From: Spirochaetia bacterium | Lineage (GTDB): Bacteria > Spirochaetota > Spirochaetia > Treponematales > Breznakiellaceae | Direction of reading: 5' to 3' | DNA: 45,056 nt | NCBI GenBank assembly: GCA_025997795.1 | Contig: BNVB01000014.1 | Location: forward strand, 1-45,056 | Notes under the pieces: model-generated | What the model was told of the DNA's origin: nothing | Database searches by the model: none | Seen by the model: only the letters and a program-made list of their open reading frames with translations | In this document: positions 7,910 to 14,258 of the stretch, in pieces | Layout: each line of letters opens with the position of its first letter | Numbering within the stretch: position 1 is the stretch's first letter | Translations under genes and position numbers: made by a program

Positions 7910-8449
7910 TTAGTAGTTTTCCGCCCGGATTTGGAAATACGCCTTGGGGTGTTTGCATACAGAGCAGGCTTCCGGCGCTTTTTTGCCAATTACGATATGG
8001 CCGCAGTTGGCGCACTGCCAGATTTGGTCGCCGTCCCGGCTGAACACAACGCCGCTTTCTATATTGGCCAGGAGTTTTTTGTACCGCTCCTCGTGCTCTT
8101 TTTCAATTTTGGCGATTCCTTCCATTTCGGCAGCAATCTGGGCAAAACCTTCTTCCCGGGCAGTTTTGGCAAAACCGGCATACATCTCGGTCCATTCATA
8201 ATTTTCCCCTGCCGCAGCATCCTTAAGATTTGCGGTAGTTTCTGGAATTCCCTCCCCGTGGAGATGCTTAAACCATATCTTGGCGTGTTCCTTTTCGTTC
8301 AGGGCAGTCTCCCGGAACAGGTGGCCTATCTGCACGTACCCTTCCTTTTCTGCCTTGGAAGCATAGTATAAATACTTGGTGTGCGCCTGGGATTCACCAG
8401 CGAAGGCGGTCTGTAAATTCTGCCAGGTTTTTGAGCTTTTTAGTTCCAT
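7910..8449 (-). CDS. rbr: Rubrerythrin
   Basis: A 179-residue non-haem iron peroxidase that reduces hydrogen peroxide in anaerobes. The ferritin-like di-iron domain shows the two helices with AFAGESQAHTKY and EKEHAKIWF, and later IEKEHEERY, giving the Glu and His ligands. The C-terminal rubredoxin-like module has CANCGH and CSVCKHPKAYF, two CxxC pairs that hold a single iron. Length and domain order match classical rubrerythrin. The ATG is preceded by AGAGGAAAA. It is the first gene of a short minus-strand unit with the HD hydrolase. A flavodoxin-like gene lies about 450 bases upstream. It fits a strictly anaerobic organism living near oxygen gradients. Confidence 0.94.
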   Translation of the reverse strand: MELKSSKTWQNLQTAFAGESQAHTKYLYYASKAEKEGYVQIGHLFRETALNEKEHAKIWFKHLHGEGIPETTANLKDAAAGENYEWTEMYAGFAKTAREEGFAQIAAEMEGIAKIEKEHEERYKKLLANIESGVVFSRDGDQIWQCANCGHIVIGKKAPEACSVCKHPKAYFQIRAENY

Positions 8450-8536
8450 GTTTTTCCTCTTTGTGGTAAGCTGACTTAAGCATAAACTATTTCGCTGCGA
8501 TTAAAAAGCTGTCGCCCCAGGGGCAGTATCTGATTG

Positions 8537-8559
8537 AAAAAACCGGTTATGTGCCGGTT
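8537..8559 (-). terminator. Rho-independent terminator downstream of the nuclease remnant
   Basis: On the minus strand AACCGG, a seven-base loop and CCGGTT form a stem directly followed by a run of T. It lies about 20 bases after the stop of the fragment ending at 8579 and isolates rubrerythrin from it. Confidence 0.6.
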
Positions 8560-8578
8560 CGTTGAGAATGCAAAAATT

Positions 8579-8854
8579 TTAGCTTATCCGGGTGATTTCT
8601 TCTACCGATAGCCCGGTGGCAACGGCTATCTGTTCAATGGGAAGGCCTAAAACTTTGAAATTCCGGGCGGTTTCCAAAATTCCTTGGGCTACGCCGATCT
8701 CTATTCCGTTTTCATAAGCTGTCTTTTCACGGACTGCCTGATCCCAAAGAAATTTCTCCCGGGATTCCGCACGCTCCTGGGCTATTTCGTCTTCGCTCAG
8801 TTCCGCAATCTTTACCACTGCGTTTGCAATTACCGGATCTATCTCTGCTACCAT
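8579..8854 (-). pseudogene. Remnant of an Rpn/PD-(D/E)XK nuclease-family transposase (C-terminal tail)
   Basis: A 91-residue frame with a charged helix (AELSEDEIAQERAESREKF), a region ending in NGIEIGVAQGILETA and the tail GLPIEQIAVATGLSVEEI. This is the usual C-terminal end of the large Rpn/PDDEXK-type 'recombination-promoting nuclease/putative transposase' proteins, which are about 280-320 residues long and abundant in treponemes and other gut bacteria. The nuclease core with its PD-(D/E)XK residues is absent. It starts with ATG at 8854 after AGGAG and ends before a terminator, so it could still be expressed. I read it as a decayed copy; a small stand-alone gene is the alternative. Confidence 0.6.
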
Positions 8855-8905
8855 GCTAAACTCCTCTTTTGTCTTGCACAGGAAAAAATCCGCCCAATAG
8901 TATCT

Positions 8906-9400
8906 TTATTGCACTAAGGTTTCCGCCCAGGCTTTAAGTTTTGCCGTAAGCGCTTCGGGATCTTTGGCGGGGCTAAAGATATCCAGTTCGCCGGCAAAAG
9001 TATTTCCCGGCAGGAGGGTCCTGAATTTTTCCAGGGCCTTGCCGGGGCCTCCTGCGTGGCAACAGAAAAGGGCAATTCTTTTCCCGGTTATTTTTGCCGT
9101 ATCCAGAAAGGAAGCCATGGCCGGGGCAGGAGAAGCGGCCCAGACCGGCGCCCCCAGGATAATAAGGCTGTAAGAGGCGGCATCAAAGGCCAGGGGCTGG
9201 ATGACGGGTTTTTTATGCATAAACACCTGGGAACCGCCCCAAACATACTTGGAAAAACCGGTACGTTTTTTGGTGTCCAGGGTCTTTATTGCAAAGATAT
9301 CCGCCGTTTTGCCGGAACCGGAAAAAAGTTCCTGTAAGATTTTTCCCACCAGGGTACAGTTTCCTTCAAATGAATAGTAGATGATCGCTATTTTTTCCAT
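8906..9400 (-). CDS. Flavodoxin-like protein
   Basis: A 164-residue protein with a flavodoxin fold: it opens MEKIAIIYYSFEGNCTLVG, where the SFEGNC loop corresponds to the FMN phosphate-binding loop of flavodoxins. Further on are LIILGAPVWAASPAPAM, a W-containing FMN loop typical of this subfamily, and RIALFCCHAGGPG. It should bind FMN and act as an electron carrier or NAD(P)H-dependent reductase; the partner is unknown. ATG 9400 was chosen because AAAGGAG stands about 10 bases upstream; an ATG three codons earlier is too close to that site. It lies alone, divergent from an HD gene. Rubrerythrin nearby may share the electron-transfer theme. Confidence 0.8.
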   Translation of the reverse strand: MEKIAIIYYSFEGNCTLVGKILQELFSGSGKTADIFAIKTLDTKKRTGFSKYVWGGSQVFMHKKPVIQPLAFDAASYSLIILGAPVWAASPAPAMASFLDTAKITGKRIALFCCHAGGPGKALEKFRTLLPGNTFAGELDIFSPAKDPEALTAKLKAWAETLVQ

Positions 9401-9501
9401 TTTTATCATGCTCCTTTTACCGTTATAGTATGCCGGAAACAGTAAAACCTTACCATATGCCGTTGATACTGGCTGTATGACAATGGTTGGGTGTGTGCAA
9501 A

Positions 9502-9528
9502 TTGACAAAAAAAGTAAAACAATAAACT
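9502..9528 (+). promoter_or_regulatory. Possible promoter of the HD gene at 9532
   Basis: A perfect TTGACA (9502-9507) is followed after a short 15-base spacer by TAAACT (9523-9528), just before ATG codons at 9532 and 9538. With no Shine-Dalgarno sequence, a leaderless mRNA starting at the second ATG is plausible. Confidence 0.35.
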
Positions 9529-9531
9529 ATT

Positions 9532-10032
9532 ATGCCTATGACCGGAAAAATTATACAAGAAATGATCCGCTTTTTCGGAACAGATGTTAAGCGGATAGCC
9601 CACGCCCTCAAGGTCTATGCCTATGCCAGGACCATTGCAGAATTGGAAAAGGTAAGCCCCGAAATGCGGGAAAGCGCTGTTACTGCCGCCATACTCCACG
9701 ATGTCGGCATTAAAATCGCTGAAGACAAATATGGGTCATGTACCTTTCGCCAGCAGGAAGAAGAAGGACCCCTTGCGGCGGTATCAATTATGTCAAAACT
9801 ATCGCTGCCCGCACCCTTGATTGAGCGGGTAAGCTCCCTTATTGGACACCATCATACACCGGAAGCATTTCAAGACAGTGATTTTCGAATTCTTCTTGAA
9901 GCAGATTTTCTCGTCAATTTTGAAGAAGGGAATTTGAACCTTTCCTTATTGGAAGAAACCGGGAAAAATCATTTCAGAACTACCACAGGAAAAAACCTTC
10001 TTACTATCATGTTTGGATCAAAGCCGGTGTGA
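9532..10032 (+). CDS. HD-domain protein
   Basis: A 166-residue protein with an HD-type metal-phosphohydrolase core: KRIAHALKVYAYARTIAE, AAILHDVGIKIAEDKYG (His-Asp), and later LIGHHHTPEAFQDSDFRILLEADFLVN. These fit HD proteins that act on nucleotides or (p)ppGpp-like molecules, but no substrate can be assigned. The start may be ATG 9532 or, two codons later, ATG 9538; neither has a ribosome-binding site, and a promoter-like TTGACA lies just upstream. It is a single gene between divergent and convergent neighbours. A strong hairpin begins at its stop codon. Confidence 0.75.
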   Translation: MPMTGKIIQEMIRFFGTDVKRIAHALKVYAYARTIAELEKVSPEMRESAVTAAILHDVGIKIAEDKYGSCTFRQQEEEGPLAAVSIMSKLSLPAPLIERVSSLIGHHHTPEAFQDSDFRILLEADFLVNFEEGNLNLSLLEETGKNHFRTTTGKNLLTIMFGSKPV

Positions 10033-10065
10033 AGCCTTGGCAAAATCGTAATTTGCCAAGGCTTC
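10031..10065. terminator. Strong hairpin between convergent genes (possible bidirectional terminator)
   Basis: A perfect 14-bp stem (GAAGCCTTGGCAAA and its complement) with a seven-base loop overlaps the HD gene stop codon and lies 15 bases from the end of metY. No T run follows on either strand, so it may block read-through or protect RNA ends rather than act as a standard intrinsic terminator. Confidence 0.45.
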
Positions 10066-10080
10066 CGGGCAATTATCTGC

Positions 10081-11364
10081 TTACTTAACGGCGTCAAATC
10101 CCTGTCTAAGATCCGCAAGGATATCGTCAATATGCTCAATACCAACGGAAAGCCGTACCGTGTTGGGTTTAATTCCCGATTCCAAAAGCTCGCTTTCGCT
10201 CATCTGGGAATGGGTGGTAGAAGCGGGGTGAATCACCAGGGATTTAACATCCGCCACGTTTGCCAGGAGCGAAAAGAGTTCCAGCTTTTCGGTAAACAGT
10301 TTTGCCTTTTCCGCGCCGCCCTTAAGCTCAAAGGTAAAGATAGATCCTGCCCCTTTGGGAAAGTATTTTTTGTAGAGGCTGTGATCCCGGTGATCGGAAA
10401 GCAGAGGATGATTTACCCTTTCTACCTGGGGATGGTTCTTAAGAAATTCCACAACCTTAAGGGCGTTTTCCAGATGCCGTTCTACCCGAAGGGAAAGTGT
10501 TTCCAGTCCCTGGAGGAAGAGGAACGCATTAAAGGGCGAAAGAGCCGATCCGGTATCCCGGAGCAGAGTGGTCCGGGCTTTTATGATATAGGCCAGGTTT
10601 CCCGCCGCCTGGGTAAAGACTACGCCGTGGTAACTGGGGTTGGGTTTGCTAAGGCCGGGGAACTTGCCGCTGGCCGCCCAGTCGAATTTGCCGCCGTCCA
10701 CAATAAGTCCCCCAATGGAAGTGCCGTGGCCGCCTATAAACTTGGTAGCCGAATGCACCACAATGTCTACGCCATATTCAATGGGCCGCAAGAGATACGG
10801 GGTGGCAAAGGTATTGTCCACAATTACCGGAATACCGTGTTTGTGGGCGATAGTTACGACCGCTTCAATATCCACCACGGTGGAATTGGGGTTCCCCAGC
10901 GTTTCAAAAAAGATCGCCTTGGTGTTGGGTTTTATGGCCTTTTCAAAATTTTCCGGTTTGCTGCCGTCCACAAAACTGGTTTCCACCCCCAGGTCCTTAA
11001 AGGTATTTGCAAAAAGATTGTAGGTACCGCCGTAGATTTGGGTGTCGGAAATGATGTGGTCCCCCGTGCGGGTAATGTTTTGGATGGCGTAGGTGGTGGC
11101 CGCCGCTCCCGACGACAGGGCCAGGGCCGCAAGACCCCCTTCTAGGGCCGCCGCCCGCTTTTCAAATACGTCCCAGGTGGGGTTCATAATCCGGGTATAG
11201 ATATTGCCCGCCTCGGTAAGGGCAAAGCGGTCCGCCGCCGACTTGGAGCTGGGGAACACATACGAAGTGGTCTGGTAAATGGGTACCGCCCGGGCGTCGG
11301 TGGCGGGATCCGGCTGTTCCTGGCCTACATGGACCTGGAGGGTTTCAAACTGGTAATTTGCCAT
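10081..11364 (-). CDS. metY: O-acetylhomoserine aminocarboxypropyltransferase (sulfhydrylase)
   Basis: A 427-residue PLP enzyme of the Cys/Met metabolism family. It converts O-acetylhomoserine and sulfide or methanethiol to homocysteine or methionine in the cytoplasm. It begins with FETLQVHVGQEQPDPATDARAVPIYQTTSY-type sequence (read in pieces), shows YTRIMNPT, and has the PLP lysine Lys208 in VVHSATKFIGGHG. The length of about 430 separates MetY from the shorter cystathionine synthases. The ATG follows AAGGAC. The promoter at 11442-11470 and a palindrome at 11416-11441 suggest regulation by a methionine-related repressor. metA, which would supply its substrate, lies about 1.4 kb upstream on the same strand with a DUF4143 ATPase gene between them. 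Confidence 0.92.
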   Translation of the reverse strand: MANYQFETLQVHVGQEQPDPATDARAVPIYQTTSYVFPSSKSAADRFALTEAGNIYTRIMNPTWDVFEKRAAALEGGLAALALSSGAAATTYAIQNITRTGDHIISDTQIYGGTYNLFANTFKDLGVETSFVDGSKPENFEKAIKPNTKAIFFETLGNPNSTVVDIEAVVTIAHKHGIPVIVDNTFATPYLLRPIEYGVDIVVHSATKFIGGHGTSIGGLIVDGGKFDWAASGKFPGLSKPNPSYHGVVFTQAAGNLAYIIKARTTLLRDTGSALSPFNAFLFLQGLETLSLRVERHLENALKVVEFLKNHPQVERVNHPLLSDHRDHSLYKKYFPKGAGSIFTFELKGGAEKAKLFTEKLELFSLLANVADVKSLVIHPASTTHSQMSESELLESGIKPNTVRLSVGIEHIDDILADLRQGFDAVK

Positions 11365-11415
11365 GGTTTTGTCCTTTTTGGCCGTTGCGGGTTTACCGAA
11401 TCAGCCGGTTTATTT

Positions 11416-11441
11416 CCTACTAAACATAGTAAGTTACTAGG
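11416..11441. promoter_or_regulatory. Imperfect palindrome at the metY start point, probable operator
   Basis: The site is bounded by CCTACTAA and TTACTAGG, with a perfect inner palindrome TAGTAAGTTACTA (11427-11439). It immediately follows the -10 box and covers the predicted start of transcription, the expected place for a repressor. I do not recognise the regulator, and no SAM-riboswitch structure is visible in the short leader. Confidence 0.55.
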
Positions 11442-11470
11442 ATATTACGGCGGATTATTTTTTTTGTCAA
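11442..11470 (-). promoter_or_regulatory. Sigma-70 promoter of metY
   Basis: On the minus strand a perfect TTGACA (11465-11470) is followed by 17 bases, including an A-rich run, and TAATAT (11442-11447). It points to the metY ATG at 11364. Confidence 0.7.
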
Positions 11471-11491
11471 GGGGAAATTGGGAAAAATCCG

Positions 11492-12709
11492 CTAAATTCC
11501 CCAGGCGGGAACCGATATGGTATTTGCCGTGATGGGCATATAAGCGGGATACAGGCAAATCACCGCGCCGGTTCCCCGTTTTTTCCCCTGTTTTTCCAGA
11601 ACGGAAAAATGCCGTATATCCCTTTCTGCGGGCATGGCGGTTTTTTTTACCTCCACCGGGTAGAGGGTCATATTTTTTTCCAGGATAAAATCAATCTCTT
11701 TTTGATTGCTGTCCCGGTAAAAGTAAACAGCCTCTTCCTTTCCGTTGTGCCAGAAACTTTTAAGAATTTCGGTCAATACCCAGGTTTCAAGGATCGCTCC
11801 GTTCATGGCGCCGTTCATAAGGCTTGCAGGGCTGTCCCATTTGGTAAGGTAAGCGCAAAGCCCGGTATCAAGAAAATAGAGCTTGGGGGTTTTTACGATT
11901 CTGGTGTTGATGTTAGCGCTGTATGGTTCGACCAGTTTGACAATTCCCGACCGTTCCAGCGCTTCCAGCCAAATTCGTGCAGTTTTTACGTTTATTTCCG
12001 TATCGTTTGCCAGACTGGCATAGTTAAGCAAATTACCGGTTCTGGCGGCGGCGGCCCGGATAAAGTCATAAAACCTAAGAGCGCTGTTGGTCCCAATGTC
12101 GTCCTTTACGTCCCGTTCAATATAGGTTTGCAGATATTCCCGGTAAAAGGTTTCTCGGTCCGTTCTTTTGTTGGCAACAAGCCGGGGAAACGATCCCTGC
12201 CAGATAATTTTATAGAGCCCATGGATATCCATTTTTCTTAACGCTGCGTTTTGCTTTACCAGACTCATGGAAGGCCAGAAGGGTTTTGATTCATGGGCAT
12301 GACCGGAACTTTCCTTGTAGGAAAATCCCAGGAGATCAATAATAGCGATACGCCCCGCCAGCGATTCCTGTATGCCCTTCATCAGGGGGTACTTTTGGGA
12401 ACCGGTAAGCCAGAAAAGGCCGTCTTTCCGGCGGCTGTCAATATAAAGTTTTATGGCGGGGAATAGTTCCGGGGCATATTGAACTTCATCAATAATGAGC
12501 GGAGGAGTATAGGTTTCTATAAAGAGCCTGGGATCGGTTCTGGCAAGATTCCGCGCCTGCATATCGTCAAGGGAAACATACTTTCGTCCTGTCCCCTTTA
12601 TTTCCTGTAAAAGCCATGTTTTACCTACCTGCCGCGGGCCGGTTACAAGAAGGGCAGGAAACCCCCGGGATGTCCGTTCTATATAACTTTGTATGGTTCT
12701 TTCCAGCAC
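11492..12709 (-). CDS. AAA ATPase with DUF4143 domain
   Basis: A 405-residue protein of the common AAA_14/DUF4143 family. The N terminus carries Walker A in LLVTGPRQVGKTWLL and Walker B in PPLIIDEVQYAPEL, with a sensor motif in FWLTGSQKYPLM. The C-terminal DUF4143 half contains YFLDTGLCAYLTKW and VYFYRDSNQKEIDFILE, the latter resembling a PD-(D/E)XK-like nuclease element, and VEVKKT. The cellular role of this family is not established; copies are often numerous and mobile. It uses a GTG start with AGAGG six bases upstream. A promoter and a large palindrome precede it, so it seems to have its own control, and it interrupts what would otherwise be a metA-metY arrangement. Confidence 0.85.
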   Translation of the reverse strand: MLERTIQSYIERTSRGFPALLVTGPRQVGKTWLLQEIKGTGRKYVSLDDMQARNLARTDPRLFIETYTPPLIIDEVQYAPELFPAIKLYIDSRRKDGLFWLTGSQKYPLMKGIQESLAGRIAIIDLLGFSYKESSGHAHESKPFWPSMSLVKQNAALRKMDIHGLYKIIWQGSFPRLVANKRTDRETFYREYLQTYIERDVKDDIGTNSALRFYDFIRAAAARTGNLLNYASLANDTEINVKTARIWLEALERSGIVKLVEPYSANINTRIVKTPKLYFLDTGLCAYLTKWDSPASLMNGAMNGAILETWVLTEILKSFWHNGKEEAVYFYRDSNQKEIDFILEKNMTLYPVEVKKTAMPAERDIRHFSVLEKQGKKRGTGAVICLYPAYMPITANTISVPAWGI

Positions 12710-12719
12710 GGCAAACCTC

Positions 12720-12757
12720 TTATGCTAATCGTCCAGTGTACTGGCAGATTAGCATAA
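12720..12757. promoter_or_regulatory. 38-bp two-tier palindrome upstream of the DUF4143 ATPase
   Basis: Outer arms TTATGCTAATC and GATTAGCATAA (11 bp, perfect) enclose inner arms CCAGT and ACTGG. The element overlaps the -10 box of the promoter at 12746-12774 and ends 10 bases before the GTG start. It is best read as an operator or an mRNA-leader hairpin that could mask the ribosome-binding site. Confidence 0.6.
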
Positions 12758-12774
12758 CACCACTATTTTGTCAA
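12746..12774 (-). promoter_or_regulatory. Probable promoter of the DUF4143 ATPase
   Basis: On the minus strand TTGACA (12769-12774), a 17-base spacer ending in an extended -10 TGC, and TAATCT (12746-12751). The -35 box is perfect and the -10 box is weak. Confidence 0.5.
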
Positions 12775-12789
12775 GGAAGCACGGGAAAA

Positions 12790-13707
12790 CTACAATTCCC
12801 CCAAATCAAAGGGTGTTTCCTGGTATACAAAGTTAAGCCAATTGGAAAAGAAAAGATGGGCGTGGGCCCGCCAGCGGACTACCGGTTCGTTTGCCGGGTC
12901 GCCGCCGGGATAGTAATTCTTTGGCACTTCAATGGGAAGCCCTTTGGAAATATCCCGGCGGTATTCCCGGTCCAGCGTTAAGGGATCGTACTCCAGGTGG
13001 CCTGAAACATAAATTTCCCGGTTATCACGGGCGGTGGTGATAAAGAGGCCCGTTTCTTCCGTTTCCGATTCAATAGTCAGCGCCGGACAGTTTCGGGCGG
13101 CGATCCGGTCGCTTTCGGTATGCCGGGACTGGGGGGCAAGGAATTCATCGTCAAAACCCCGGAAGAGGGGAGTGTGCCGTTTTCCTTCTTTTAGCTCATG
13201 GGGAAAAATTCCAAAGAGCTTTTTTTGCAGGGGAATTTTTCCTATGCCGTAACGCTGGAAAAGTCCCGCCTGGGCACCCCAGCAGATGTGGAGGGTAGAA
13301 AACACATTGGCCGACGAATAGTCAATAACCCGGGCAAGTTCGTCCCAGTAATCCACTTCTTCAAAGTCCAGGGTTTCTACCGGCGCCCCGGTAATAATAA
13401 GCCCGTCAAAACGCTGGTGAAGAACCTTTCCGGCGCTGACATAAAATTTTTCCAGATGCCCCGGCGGGGCGTTTTTTGACTCGTGGCTTCCCATGTGGAG
13501 CAGGGTAATGTCCACCTGGAGCGGGCTGTTCCCCAAGAGCCGGAGGAGCTGTAACTCCGTATCAATCGTCGTAGGCATAAGATTGACAATAGCTGCCTTA
13601 AGGGGCCTGATATCCTGGTGGGCCGCCCGGTCGCTGGGGATGACAAATACATTTTCTTTTCCCAGGGCATCGAATGCCGGGAGGGTTTTGGGTATTTTTA
13701 TCGGCAT
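12790..13707 (-). CDS. metA: Homoserine O-acetyltransferase (MetA family)
   Basis: A 305-residue MetA-fold enzyme that acylates homoserine, the first committed step of methionine synthesis. The nucleophile Cys142 is in LHICWGAQAGL, and the family motifs MPTTIDTELQLLRLLGN and YVSGHLEYD are present. Residue 111, in TGAPVE, is Glu. In studied members Glu here goes with acetyl-CoA and Gly with succinyl-CoA, so an acetyltransferase is predicted despite the usual 'succinyltransferase' label. This agrees with the O-acetylhomoserine-using MetY in the same region. The ATG has AGGA upstream. The UPF0303 gene ends 10 bases before it on the same strand, so the two may be cotranscribed. Confidence 0.92.
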   Translation of the reverse strand: MPIKIPKTLPAFDALGKENVFVIPSDRAAHQDIRPLKAAIVNLMPTTIDTELQLLRLLGNSPLQVDITLLHMGSHESKNAPPGHLEKFYVSAGKVLHQRFDGLIITGAPVETLDFEEVDYWDELARVIDYSSANVFSTLHICWGAQAGLFQRYGIGKIPLQKKLFGIFPHELKEGKRHTPLFRGFDDEFLAPQSRHTESDRIAARNCPALTIESETEETGLFITTARDNREIYVSGHLEYDPLTLDREYRRDISKGLPIEVPKNYYPGGDPANEPVVRWRAHAHLFFSNWLNFVYQETPFDLGEL

Positions 13708-13716
13708 AAAAAAATC

Positions 13717-14238
13717 CTAGAGTTTGGTATTTTTTGGCAGCTGGGGAACGTTTGTTACTCCCAGATACTTACTGATACCTTCTACCAAAAGGGCATGATC
13801 CTCCACCTGGGGCAGTCCCGAAACGGTGACCACCGCTGCAAGACCCGACCCGGCAATCCGGATGGGAAAGCCCCCTCCGGCGGCGGCATAACGGCGGGGA
13901 TCCAGTCCTCGTCCTTCCAGTGTTTCTCCCTTCTTTTGGAACTGGGCTACGCTCAAAAGGGTACTTTGTTCAATATCCCGGACCATGCGGAATTTCCGGA
14001 TCATCCAGTAATCGTTGTCGGCGTTGGTTCCTTCCCCGGCCCACTGGAACACAATAAGCCCCGAAAGGAGCCGTATGCAAATGGGGGCGGGCAGTTTTTT
14101 TTCGGCAATAATTTCGGCAAACACATGGCCCAGGTCCCAGCCGTCCTGGCGGTTAAATTGGGGAAATACCAGCAGTTCTTCCTGTTTGGTGATGGTCCCG
14201 ATAATTTTGTCCAGGTTGGCGTTTTTTCCAAACATCAT
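13717..14238 (-). CDS. UPF0303 / haem-degrading-domain (DUF336-like) protein
   Basis: A 173-residue protein resembling the UPF0303 family (GlcG/HbpS-like fold). It shows FPQFNRQDGWDLGHVFAEII, WAGEGTNADNDYWMIRKFRMV and the C-terminal GGGFPIRIAGSGLAAVVTVSGLPQVEDHALLVE, which includes the Gly-rich region and final HALLVE typical of that family. The biochemical role is unknown; related proteins bind haem or small cofactors. Its ATG ATG start follows GGAGG. It lies 20 bases after gpmI on the same strand and just before metA, so it may belong to either unit. I assign the family, not a function. Confidence 0.75.
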   Translation of the reverse strand: MMFGKNANLDKIIGTITKQEELLVFPQFNRQDGWDLGHVFAEIIAEKKLPAPICIRLLSGLIVFQWAGEGTNADNDYWMIRKFRMVRDIEQSTLLSVAQFQKKGETLEGRGLDPRRYAAAGGGFPIRIAGSGLAAVVTVSGLPQVEDHALLVEGISKYLGVTNVPQLPKNTKL

Positions 14239-14258
14239 TTGCCTCCGTGTGCTTGTAT

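Noticed and set aside
10132..11145. Open frame of 337 codons on the plus strand
   Set aside because: Antisense shadow of metY, with no family resemblance of its own.
11365..11491. SAM-type riboswitch upstream of metY
   Set aside because: The promoter lies within about 100 bases of the start codon and the remaining leader has no multi-stem fold or terminator typical of SAM riboswitches.
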